A stretch of 64,000 nucleotides of DNA from Theobroma cacao (taxonomy: Eukaryota; Streptophyta; Magnoliopsida; Malvales; Malvaceae): positions 14,687,165 through 14,751,164 of the forward strand of contig NC_030853.1 of NCBI RefSeq assembly GCF_000208745.1. The letters are read 5' to 3'. Shown in pieces: positions 23,711 through 34,975 of this stretch. Both the position numbers and the translations under genes were made by a program. Every line of letters starts with the position of its first letter. Within the stretch, counting starts at the first letter, position 1. Under the pieces are notes generated by a model that searched no databases, was not told the origin of the DNA, and saw only the letters and a program-made list of their open reading frames with translations.

Positions 23711-24222
23711 CCTCTTAACAACAAATAATTTCTAAATTAGTTATATATTTAGAAAATAATATAGTAACCCAAAACTCAATCATTTATTAAGACATACCAT
23801 CAAATAATTATTGAAAAATTGTAAAGTTTGAAACTTAAATTTTTTAGCAACTAATTCGAAAATATAAGTAATAAAAGATACAAACAAGTTAAGAAATAAA
23901 AGAGAAAAAAGTTTATTTCTACTTAATATTAGATATTTGAGGATAATTAATTGCAAGTGGTAGATTACTATTTTATCAATCAATCAAGTTTATGAATATA
24001 TTTATAAGCAATTTTCTTGAATAACATTTAACCATCGAATCTTGATTCCTTAAAAAGCCACTAAATATAAGTTTTACTTATGAATTTTATAATAAAAGTG
24101 TTTTTTTATATTGACTCTTTGTTTATTTTTTAGATGAAATTAATAACGTAATTAAATTTGTAATTTTCATGTTTTTGTTGTTGTTCGGGCCAATTTTTTT
24201 ACTTTTATAAATCAATTATTTA
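23711..24222. other. AT-rich spacer between two retrotransposons
   Basis: About 510 bases with no gene or repeat that I recognise. This is host sequence or an older decayed insertion, and it forms the left flank of the Ogre-type element. Confidence 0.6.
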
Positions 24223-24227
24223 AATAG

Positions 24228-26681
24228 TGTAGACACCCATTCAATAAAAATAAAAATAAAAAATAAAAAAATCTAATAAAAATAAATAAAAATAAAAAGA
24301 GTCTAGAAACCCGCATGGCCTCCACACTCAACAAAATGGAGCATTAAATGCTCTTCCGACAGTCAAGATTTGAAGATCCGTCTGGTAGATATGTTTTTGA
24401 CCTGAAGGCACCCATCCGAGATTCATGCTGAAAAGCATTATTGCCCTCTCCAGTTGTCCAAAAATTTAGACAACTGGGATCTATAAGAACCCACAATTTC
24501 GCAAAACAAGTGAGATTTGAAAAAAAACCAGAGGAAACGAAAGAAAAAAAATAAAACAAAAATCTTAAACATCTAGTAGCCAAAAACCACAATCCACAAT
24601 CCACAAATCAAAAAATAAATAAATAAATTACAGAAAAAAGAAATGAAAATGGGGGAAGTAGTGGGTAACTGAGGTTTTTTTGGTTTATTTCTTTTGGAGG
24701 AAGAGCTGGTCATTTAAGGTCGGCAACAAAGGGGGGAACTCTTGGGGGTCTAGACCTGCCGATCTACGATAGAGAGAGAAAGAGAGAGAGAGAGAGGAGA
24801 GAGAAAGAAAGGTTAGCTGTCAGCAAAGAAGAGAGGGATCGATAAAGAGAGAGAAAGATCGATGAGCTAGTGAGGGTGCAGTTGCCGGTAGGAGAGGAAA
24901 GAGAGTTACCGCCGGTTGGCAAGAAAGGCAAAAGGGGGGGCAAGTTTGAAGAGAAAGAGAAAGGGAAAATTTTAAAGAGAAAGTAGAGAGGGTGTGACTA
25001 GAGAGAGAAAAAGAAGGCAAAAAATGAAAGGAGAAGGGAAAATGAAGGTTTAAATACTTAGGGTTAAGAGTTTCAAAATGACACCGTTTTGGAAGGATTA
25101 CAATCTGCCAAACAAGCACCCAAAACGATGCGTTTTGAACTCTACCTTTGTGGGCCTCAGGAAACAGATCAAGTGTAGCAGATTTGGGCTTCCGTGGGTC
25201 ATTGAGCTGGGCTAAACTGAGTCCGGAAAGGTATAATCCTTCTTTTTGGTTTGGGTTTGTTTCAATTAACTTTTGGTCTAACCTATTTTGTTAAATAAAA
25301 TGCATTTTTTTGTTATAATTTAAACCATATTAGGAAAGGTTATTTACATATAATTATATATATATAACATGAATACTTATTTTAATGTTAGAAAATCAAA
25401 ATAAACAAAAAAAAAACAAAATAATGATACTAAAAATAAAAAAACTAATAGTAAAGATGTATAGTTTAGAAGAACATATATATATATATAGTATATATAT
25501 ATATATATAATCATAATACAATAGTAAGAAAATTAATAATAGATTTAGTTTTTTTTTAAAAAAATAGTAACTAATAATAAGCAAATGAGAAGAATAAAAA
25601 AGAAAAGAAAAAAAGAGAGAAAAGAAAGAATTTATACTTAAGGTTACAAGTCTAAACGGTGTCGTTTTGAAAGAGTGAAGGGAAGACAAATCCTAGCGCA
25701 AGAAGATGTCGTTTTGAGGAAAGAAAGGGAGTTGCGTTGTGGGCACCAAACGGTGCATTTTGGAAGAAGACTTGGTGGACCATAACAGACAAGCTTCCTT
25801 CTTGTGAATTGCTCTTGGCCGAGTGAGGTAAAACCCTATATTTTGTTAGTGGGTTTTGATTGTGTTTNGAGACGAATTTTCATCGAAGCGTCGGGATAAA
25901 TCCAAATTTTATACTCTGATACCCATTAGTCCGAACAATTGCTGTTTAAAATAATATACATAAATAATAATAATAAATATATAAATAAGGTAATAAATCA
26001 CCTTAAATTATCAAACATGTTATTATTACCAACCAACTAATTGATAAACATGGTCATGTAGATATCATCATTTTATACTGTCATAGCATGCCACATTTAT
26101 CTTGTTGATGGGGCGGGAATTTCAATGATGGGATTTCCCCGAGGAACTTGTAGAGACGAGTTTTTTCGGGGATATCTTTAGGTGAGGAAAATTTCGAAAC
26201 TTCACCAAAGCGTTGGGATGGTCTTTGAATTATTTTCCAATAAAAGATTATTGACCCCATTATTTAAAACAAACAAATCATGACATCATTTTACGCTCGC
26301 ATCATGTGCATATGTAAAACCTAATAAAAGACTCAATCAGCCAACTTGATAAAAATTAGTTAATAAGCAAGGATTGAGAAAATATAGGAATAAAATCAAA
26401 AGTAGGCTATAATAGGATAACTTAAGATTAAATGGTACCATTTGTGGAACGGGCACTACGGAAGTGCTAACCCTTCTCCGTGAGTAACTGTACTCTCTAA
26501 CCCAAATCTAAAAGATATGTAGACCAATTTATCGTTCTTTCGACAAACCTAAAATTAATTTAGGATTTTGTCGAGTAGAACAAAATAAGGTGGCCAATCA
26601 CACCTAGAAAAAAAGATTGGTGGTGACTCCCAAACTACACTACGTCTAGCGATCGGGTTCCCGGACCTGCACGTTGCAACA
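24228..26681 (+). repeat. 5' LTR of the Ogre-type element
   Basis: 2,454 bp, from TGTAGACACC to GTTGCAACA. It contains an A-rich start, a GA-rich segment near 24,770-24,800, an AT dinucleotide run at about 25,479-25,508 and one N at 25,868. The minus-strand frames over its purine-rich part occur in both LTRs and are low-complexity artefacts. Confidence 0.9.
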
Positions 26682-26684
26682 GAT

Positions 26685-26703
26685 TGGCGACTCCACTGGG
26701 GAC
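26685..26703 (+). other. Primer binding site of the Ogre-type element
   Basis: TGGCGACTCCACTGGGGAC begins three bases after the LTR. Ogre-type elements are known to use a tRNA-Arg primer, and I infer the same here from lineage and position without a tRNA alignment. Confidence 0.7.
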
Positions 26704-27392
26704 ATCGAGAGTCAAGCCGTTAATTAATCATAAGTTATCTTAAGTCTTAAATAATTTGTTGTTTTCCCTAGCATCAATTTTGCATATTTTTGTTTAATGC
26801 ATTCATTTATTTTGCTATTATTACTTCACTGTTTTTAATAATTGCTGGGATTTTAGGATAAAGGGAGTGTGAAATTATTGGTCCGAGGTCAGTATATTCC
26901 TTCTCACACACCACACGTCTTGCATTCATGCATAAGCCTTCCACTTGGGCTTTGTCCTTAATTAGTAGCGGGTTAAGTAGCTACGCTCTTGTGAGGTGAT
27001 AACCTCCGCATGGGCTAGTGGAGACTCCCACTCAGATTGAACCTAATCCGTTTGAAGCCTATAATGGGTGAGGATCGGGGTGCCTTACTAGTCTATGTGG
27101 ACGACAGTGAGGAGTGATTTGGGAACCTTTAGCACCATTTTTAACCCAAACTCAGCATGTAAAATACTGAGAGTCACCTTTACCTAGGTAGAGCTTCACC
27201 CGTGAGAATATACCTTTTGACTAGGTACACATGAAGGAATTTTCATAATCCCCTTGCTCTAAATTCTTCTCCGCAAAGTAATAAAGGTATCATGTTATTA
27301 ATTATTTTTATTCATTTCTTTAATCAGAATAACTTTTGGAATTCCTATTTACTGTACTAACTTGAACTTTTTGTCATTTTGCATATGCATAT
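26704..27392 (+). other. 5' untranslated region of the Ogre-type element
   Basis: About 690 bases between the PBS and the first ORF, with no open frame of note. A long leader is usual for this lineage. Confidence 0.5.
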
Positions 27393-29392
27393 TTGCATCA
27401 TAATTTTGCATATAGGAAAAGTATTTGTCACCTGACAACCATTGACAAAGTAGATCCAATTGCACACATGGAGTCATCATGGCCATCTTCAAGTTACGAT
27501 GGAATATACGAAGTAACTCAGCACATGGCGAGTGCCCAACAAAGTGAGGGAGATTACTTGTCAAAAGATCACTTCTCATCACTACCTGATAGGGTCCACA
27601 TTGATCTTAACCAGAATGACTTCACTGATCTGCTTGACATATGGGATAGATGGGGGGCCACCACTCGAGCAAGTTTCGATAAGAAATATGGCCACATAGC
27701 TCAGCTCCTTAAGGTCCAAATTGATGAACAGTTGTTGAAGGCCATTGTACAATTTTGAGATCCGTTGTATAAATGCTTTGTGTTTAATAAGGTGGATATG
27801 GTCCCCACAATTGAAGAGTACTCAGCTCTCTTACAAGTTGATCTTGATAATCCAAACAAAATATATTTGAGAGGACAAAAGACCGGACACAGGCAAAAGT
27901 TAGCCAAGATGATGGGTATTACCTCGAGGGAAGTTGACCAAAACCTAAGGAAAAAGAGGGACAATGAATGTATCCCATGGAGTTTTCTACGTAGCTATAT
28001 CATGAAGCATCAGGACACCGAGCAAGACAGCTTGTGACGACCTTAGGGATTTATGGGCTAGTGATCTTTCCCAAAGTTTTAGGGCATATAGAGGTCAGAA
28101 TTATAGATTTCTTCAAGCAAGTTATCAACAAGGCCAACCCTTCACCTTTTATTCTAGCAGAAACTCTCAAATCACTAAATTATTGTCTAAGAAAGGGGGA
28201 AGGACGATTTGTGCGATGCGCACAACTTCTTTCCATTTGGATAGTGAGTCACTTTGAGTGTAAGGTCGAGAGGTTCAAGAAGCCATTTCATCCTCAAACT
28301 GCCCCTGTCAGAGAATTTTGTGAAAGTGAATGGCCAGAAAATAAGACTAAGGAGCAATGGATCTCTAGGCTTTGAAAACTCATGAGCGTGTAAGTAACGT
28401 GGAGAGCTCCGTGGATGCCTCATCGCCTGGTCTTGTACAAATGCGAAGATGAACCTTGGGTGCCGTTAATGGGGCCATGGGGAGCAATCAGCTACGCCCC
28501 AATCATGGTAAGAAGACAATTTGGGTCAGAGCAGTTTGTGCTGAGGACACATAGACTTAATACTTTGGAATTTGCCTATGGAGAGTCGGGTTTTCTGAAA
28601 AGGATTGAGGAGATTGTGTGAGCTTGGAAGAAAACCAGCCGAGTCGACCAAGGGAGGTACACTAATGAAGTAACTACTGGATATCTGATATGGCATGCCC
28701 AACGAGTTAAGGATATGGTATACCTGAAGGAAAATACACTTCATGGTCCAGTTAATCTGGAACCACGAGATGCTTTGCTCGAAAGTGAATTGGCTCGAGA
28801 GAAGTCCGAAGTTGAAAATTCCATTTGGAGACAACGATATGAAGATCTCCAAAAAGAATGTGAGAAGATGAAAAAGAAAGCAGTTGAGTAGAGAAAGAAA
28901 GTCCGAAAAATAGAAAGTGATTGGGAGAAGAAGTATCAAAGCCTGTATAGCAAGTTTTCTAACACGACCAATGAACTTCAAAGGGAAATACAAGTGAAAG
29001 AAAACCAAGGTAATGAGCTTCAAGTGTATAATGATGGACTAAGAAATCAAGTGCGATTCCAATAAGAGTCCACCCAATTATTAAGACAAGAGTATGAAGA
29101 GCTCGAAAGGGTCATGACAACTTATCAACAGGAATATGAATGCCTCAAGCAAGAGAGCACCCGGATTCGAGAGCGGGGTGAATCATACAAACAAGCTTAT
29201 ATGAAAAAACACGACCAGATGGATTACTTGGTTAGGCAAATGAGGGAAGTGGCTTACAAGGCAAGAAGCATGGCTAGGAAAACAGATATATTGAGGAGTC
29301 AGGTCTTTCCGATTGAGAAACGAGAGCAACAGTTGATTAAGTATCTTGATGAAGTGTATAACCATTACGACAAAATTGGTGAATATTTCTAG
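27393..29392 (+). pseudogene. Ogre ORF1: plant-mobile-domain-like / DUF7745-type protein with coiled coil, broken
   Basis: The N-terminal half has a globular segment with 'LLDIWDRWG' and 'PTIEEYSALLQVD', the pattern of the DUF7745 proteins coded ahead of gag in Ogre elements. The C-terminal third (28,770-29,390) is a long coiled coil rich in Glu, Lys, Gln and Arg. The function of this ORF is not established. Breaks visible here are a TGA for Trp at 27,756, a frame change near 28,030, a stop after 28,372, a TGA at 28,619, and further stops near 28,889 and 29,063. The piece from 29,114 to 29,392 is open. Family assignment is from memory of the pattern. Confidence 0.65.
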
Positions 29393-29707
29393 ATATAAAA
29401 GATGACTCTTGAATTGTAATCAAAGACAATATCTTATGCAATGGATTACTTTGTTGATGGGTGTTATGTGACGAGTACTTTTAGTACATGATCATTCATT
29501 TATACATGCATAAATCCTCATTTCATGATAATAAGTTTTTTTGTCTATAAATAAAGATAATTGGTGCATTTTTTTCATCTCATTCATGCAAAAAAAAAAA
29601 ATACATCTAATTCATGTTTATGATTTAAAAATAAGGATTCCAAGATAGATCGACAACCTAAAATCGGTGACCAACGTGTTCATAATACACATCGACGAGC
29701 AAGAATC
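29393..29707 (+). other. Spacer between Ogre ORF1 and gag
   Basis: AT-rich, with no frame. It includes an A-run at about 29,588-29,601. Confidence 0.5.
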
Positions 29708-31365
29708 ATGGAAGAAGAACAAAGGGAGTGAATGGATAAGATAGAAAAAGCTCAAGAAGAAATGAGAGAGCAATTAGCAAAGATGATGGAATTGATGATG
29801 AGCTTGAGTAAAGGAAAAAAAGTGGTCAAAGAGTCCGTTCCACCAAAAAACCCATCAGCATAAGACATTGGAAACTCAAGGGATGATCCACCTTATCCCC
29901 CAGGGTTTACACCACCCCACGCCCAAACTTTTCAAAGGGTCCATCCTCAAGTGATGCCATTTGTTTATTACAATGTACCACCCCCAATAGGCCATCAACA
30001 GACTCATGGGCAATTTGGGTCGAATTCCTATATGAATCTTGTTGAACCAATACCCGTTCCAGATTTAGACGATCTAAAAGAGCAAGAGAAACTAAGAAAG
30101 AGCTCATCACAAACAAGAGAAAATGAAAAAGATCAAAAAAAGTATGATTTGTTAGAAGAGTGCCTTCATGCTATTGAAGGAGTTGATAGGTTCGGTACTA
30201 TGGACGTGGTCGCACGATGCTTAGTGCCCGATGTACTGATCCCTACCAAGTTCAAAGTTTCGAAATTTGAAAAATATAATGGAACAAAATGTCCGATGGC
30301 ACATATTACTATGTATTGTCAGAAGATGGCTACACAATCTCATGATGACAAGCTACTGATCCATTTTTTTCAAGACAGCTTGACTGGGTCAGTTGCTCGG
30401 TGGTACGTACAGCTAGATTGAAATCGTATTAAGACTTGGAAAGATCTAGCCAGAGCCTTCATAACCCAATACAAGCATGTGGCTAAATTAGCTCTTGATC
30501 AGTTGTCATTGCAAACTATGGAAAAGAAGCAAAGTGAGAGCTTCAAGGAATATGCCTAAAGGTGGAGGGATACAGCAGCGCAAGTTCAGCCACCTCTCAC
30601 TGATAAAAAAATGACTGTGTTATTCATAAACACTCTTCGAGCTCCATTTTATGAGCGCTTGATCGGCAATGCCACGAAAAACTTTATAGATTTGGTCTTA
30701 TCTGGAGAAATAATCGAAGGAGCTATCAAAAGTGGGAAAATTGAAGGGCATGAAGTTGCTAGCTCAAAGAAAGGGAGTATGCGGAAGAGAAAAGAAAGGG
30801 ATGTACAAGCAATCGCCCACGATAGACAACAAACCCACAACTTTAGCCCATATCACCCCGTACCGCCCATACCAACCTTTCTATCCGAACATAGGCAACA
30901 TCGCACAAAACTCATATGTGTACCAACCTGCCCCACAACTAACATTTCAGACCAATGTTCTCCCACAAGCTCCACCACCAAGACCGGTAACTTCAACCAA
31001 TAATCCTAGTAACAGTCAAAGAGAACCTAAAACTACCCTAGAAAAACCTAAGTTTGACCCTATCCCAATCCCTTACACTACATTGTTGCCACAACTCATA
31101 AAAAATCGACTCCTTGCTCGAACCCCTTTAAACCGCTCCGACCTTCTTTTCTGAAATGGTATGACCCGAATACGCATTGTGATTATCATTTTGGAATTCA
31201 AGGACATTCCACGGAGAATTGTACTGCATTAAAACATAAGGTCCAAGTGCTCATTAAGGCAGGACTTTTAAATTTTGCTAAAAAGGACAATTCAAATATT
31301 GATGGGAATCCCTTGCCTAACCATGAAAGTCCGACAGTGAACGCCATACATGAAAGGATGATTTA
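29708..31365 (+). pseudogene. Ogre-type gag, broken
   Basis: From the ATG at 29708 the frame has a short coiled coil, a proline-rich linker, and then the gag core around 30,260-30,600. That core has 'KYNGTKCPMAHITMYC', 'DSLTGSVARWYVQLD' and 'EKKQSESFKEYA'. This core is the retrotransposon gag domain shared by Tat elements, which packages the RNA. A Cys/His segment 'HCDYHFGIQGHSTENC' at about 31,175-31,225 is the nucleic-acid-binding knuckle-like part. Stops occur near 29,729, 29,860, 30,419 and 30,556, and frames change near 30,850 and 31,120. Gag protein cannot be made intact from this copy. Confidence 0.8.
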
Positions 31366-31369
31366 AAGG

Positions 31370-33072
31370 GTGAAAATGAGTATTGATGAGATTCAAACGC
31401 CAATGGATGAAGTGTTTAAGGTGTTGTTCATAATAAATGCCATCATTCTAAAGTCCATAAACACAAAAAAATTAGGGCATAATCTCACTCATTCTTACAA
31501 ATTTCATATGGGGGCAGTTGGGCATTTCATTCGAAATTGTAATGGCTTTTGTTGTAAATTGCAAGAATTGATGGATTTGTCAGTAATTGAGTTTTATGAA
31601 GAAGGCGAAGAGGATTTGGTTGGAACCATAAATGAAGATACCCTAGCTGAAGTGGCATCAAGTTCATCTAGGGTGAACAAACCTAAACCTCTCACCATCT
31701 TTTATGAAGAAAACAAGAGTCCGATGAATGATACATCCCCTACTATTGTCGAAAATGGCATTACCATCGAAATTCCCAACCCATTCCCATACAAGAGTGA
31801 GAAGGTTGTTCCTTGGAATTATGAATGTAATATCTTAGGTATGGCTCCCCTTGCTTCCCAAGTATCTTCTACAGATTTAACCGACGTGGGAGGTAAAACG
31901 CGAAGTGGATGATGTTATTTTCCTGAGATTACAGAAAGGGTTGAAAAAGAAAAATCCAAACAGAGAGAAAATCTGAAAGAAGCAAGTACCTTTCTCAAGG
32001 ACCAAACCACCGAACCTCCAGTCATTCCGAACAATGACATTAAAAAGTCTATTACGGAGAAAGAAACAGGTGAATTTCTCAAATTTATCAAACATAGTGA
32101 GTATAGTGTGGTGGAGCAATTAACAAGAATGTCTGCTCACATCTCATTGTTATCTTTGCTTTTGAATTCGAAAGCACACAGGAATGTGCTACTCAAGGTC
32201 TTGAATCAAGCTTACGTGGCTCATGATATATCGATGGAAAAGTTGGACCATATCTTGGGAAACATTATAGTGGGGAACTTCATTGCCTTTAATGATGAGG
32301 AAATTCCATCGACTGGCCGGGGAAGTAACAAAGCTTTGTACATTACCATCAAATGCAAGGACCACGCCGTGCCTAGGGTCTTGATCGACAATGGCTCAAC
32401 TTTAAATGTCATGCCTCGCTCTACTTTAACCAAGTTGCCTATAGAGATGTCTTATATGAGAACCAGCCACATGGTTGTAAGGGCTTTCAACGGGACCACA
32501 AGGGAAGTGGTATGGGATATTGAACTACTGATAAAAATTAGCCCTTGGATTTTTGAGGTCCAATTTTAAGTCATGGACATTGCCCCGTCTTACAATTGCT
32601 TACTAAGGCATCCATGGATTCATATGGCGGGAGCCATACCATCTTCCCTTCATCAAAAGGTTAAATTCATAGCTGAGGGCCAATTGATAAGTGTATCTAT
32701 GGAGGAAGACATACTGGCTATTCAACCCTCATCTGCTCCCTATGTAGAAGCAGCAAAAGAAGTCCCAGAATGCTCTTTCAGATCTTTTGAATTTATTAAT
32801 GCCACTTATGTAGGGGAAGGAGAAGTGATACCAACTCCTTGTTTGTTGTAGCAACTAAAATGGGGGTTAAGCAAATAGTGAGAAAAGGATGTCATGCCGA
32901 TTTGGGGCTAGGAAAGAATTTACAAGGAATTAGCCATCATTTGACTCCAATCAAGAATGAGGAAAAGTTTGGTTTGGGGTACAAACCTACCAAAAAAGAG
33001 AGAAAAAAATTGGTAGCCCAAAAGAAGATTAAAAAGATGGTTCAGCTTGAAGGAAAAAAGGAAGAATTTTAG
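31370..33072 (+). pseudogene. Ogre-type protease region and G-patch-like segment, broken
   Basis: A linker (31,370-31,912) is followed by the aspartic protease (about 32,110-32,570), whose catalytic motif reads IDNGS where DTGS or DSGS-type motifs are usual. A stop follows at 32,567, and the frame continues with 'YNCLLRHPWIHMAGAIPSS', a conserved C-terminal part of Tat proteases. At about 32,880-33,050 there is a glycine-rich 'GLGKNLQGI' and 'FGLGYKPT' segment resembling a G-patch, also known in this lineage. The protease would process the Gag-Pol polyprotein. Confidence 0.7.
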
Positions 33073-33367
33073 AAAAAAACAATTCCCTTCTTGTATGAAA
33101 CCTTCCGATTTGCGGGGTACATTCATACCAAGGCATCAAAGGAGGTCAATTAAGTTCTACGGATGTTTGATGAGCTATCAATCCATATGATCAAAGATGA
33201 AGAACCTAACAAAAAGGTCCTTGTGGTGTATCCAGTACTACTAGGAGAGGAGTTAACTAATTGGACAGCCACGAAATTGCCCATCATCTTTAAGTCTTTG
33301 GAAATGTAATGAATGATTTTACCTAAATGCCTATGCCCAAGGGCATTAGGAGTAATTTTTTGTTTAA

Positions 33368-33518
33368 GTAGGGTATTCTGTTGCCTTAATTAGTTAAATA
33401 AATGACAAAGCATGATGTGTTTCATAATTCATTAACCTTTTCGCATATTTCCTTTTTATTTATTCTTTTAGCTAATAAATACTTGCCTACACACATGTTC
33501 GATTTTACCTATTTGCAG
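33368..33518 (+). other. Possible intron between protease and RT of the Ogre-type element
   Basis: Ogre elements are known to carry an intron in this position. Here a stop-rich stretch ends in a pyrimidine-rich tract and 'tttgcag' at 33,518, after which an open frame leads into RT. The donor (gtaggg at 33,368) is my best guess and is weak. Confidence 0.3.
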
Positions 33519-34972
33519 GTCTTTAAATAATGAACACGAAGACAATCTAGAAAACAATTTGAATGTTTATTTCAAGAAAGTTTCAAATGTTGATGAATTG
33601 AAAATTGAAGAGGAAGTGGATGTCTATGACTTACCCCTTGATTTGTCGAGAATGTTGGAACAAAAGGAAAGAGAGATTTTACCTCATCAGGAACTCACAG
33701 AAATGATTAACCTCGAAAATGGGGAAGAAAAGAAAGAGGTTAAGATTGGCACCTTGCTATTACTTAATGAACGGCAGAAGCTAGAAGTACTGCTCCATGA
33801 ATATGTAGATGTGTTTGCTTGGTCATATCAGGACATGCCATGTCTTAGTACTGACATTGTTGTCCACAAGTTACCTTTGAGACCAGATTGTAAGCCTATT
33901 AAATAGAAATTGAGAAGGATGAAGCTAGAATTGTTGCTGAAAATTAAAAAAACAAGTAAAGAAGCAATTTGATGTTGGGTTCTTGAAGGTGGCCAAGTAT
34001 CCTGAATGGGTGGCTAATATAGTTCCAGTTCCTAAGAAGGATGGAAAAGTTAGAATGTGCGTTGATAACAGAGATTTGAACAGAACGAGTCTAAAGGATA
34101 GCTTTCTTTTGCCACATATCGATACTCTTGTGGACAACACAACAAAGCATGCTTTATTCTTATTTATGGATGGTTTTTCTAGGTACAATTAGATTAAAAT
34201 GGCACCCGAAAATATGAAAAAAACAACGTTCGTAACCATGTGGAGAACGCTTTGTTATAAAGTAATGCCATTTAGATTGAAGAATATAGATGCCATCTAC
34301 CAAAGGGCAATGGTAGCTTTGTTCTACGATATGATGCATAAAGAGATAGAAGTATATATGGATGACATGATTGCAAAATCTCATACAGAAAGGAATCATA
34401 CTGTCAATCTCAAGAAGCTGTTCAAGAGATTGCGAAAGTTTCAACTCAAGTTGAATCCTGCAAAATGTACTTTTGGTGTTACTTTTGGGAAATTGTTGGG
34501 GTTCATAGTAAGTGAAAAGGGAATTGAAGGGGACCCGAATAAGATACGAGCTATTCAAGAGCTACCACCTCCTAAAACGCAAAAAGAAGTGAGAGGATTT
34601 TTAGAGAGGTTGAATTACATTGCTCGATTTATATCCCAACTCACTTTCAAATGTGATCCAATCTTCAAGCTGTTTCGAAAGTGAGACCTAGAATAGTGGA
34701 ATAAGGAATGTCAGATAGCCTTTGATAAAATCAAAGAGTATCTCACAAATCCACCGGTGTTGGTACCACTAACGGCTAAAAAACTTTTATTTTTGTATTT
34801 GACCGTGAATAAGAATTCGATGGGATGTGTATTGGGGCAACATGATGAAACTAGAAAGAAAGAACAAGCCATATACTACTTGAGTAAGAAATTCAAGGAG
34901 TATGAGTCCAAATACTCTACGCTCGAAAAGATGTATTGTGCACCAGCATGGACCGCCTAGAGGCTCCGACAA
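33519..34972 (+). pseudogene. Ogre-type reverse transcriptase and RNase H, broken
   Basis: After an acidic leader ('EILPHQELTEMINL') the RT begins near 33,780 with 'FAWSYQDMPCL'. It continues with 'VPVPKKDGKVRMCVDNRDLN' at 34,027 and the catalytic YMDD at about 34,355-34,366. The thumb and connection follow ('KCTFGV', 'LLGFIVSEKGIE'). The normal RNase H part lies at about 34,760-34,960. Stops at 33,904, 34,190, 34,682 and 34,958, and a frame change near 33,960, make it non-functional. The YMDD and the invariant Asp in the VDNRDLN block are preserved. Confidence 0.85.
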
Positions 34973-34975
34973 TAT

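Noticed and set aside
24820..25119. Minus-strand frame of about 99 codons in the 5' LTR, with a similar frame at 39,317-39,703 in the 3' LTR
   Set aside because: Both are Ser/Leu/Phe-rich translations of the GA-rich LTR segment. They are conserved only because the LTRs are copies of each other.
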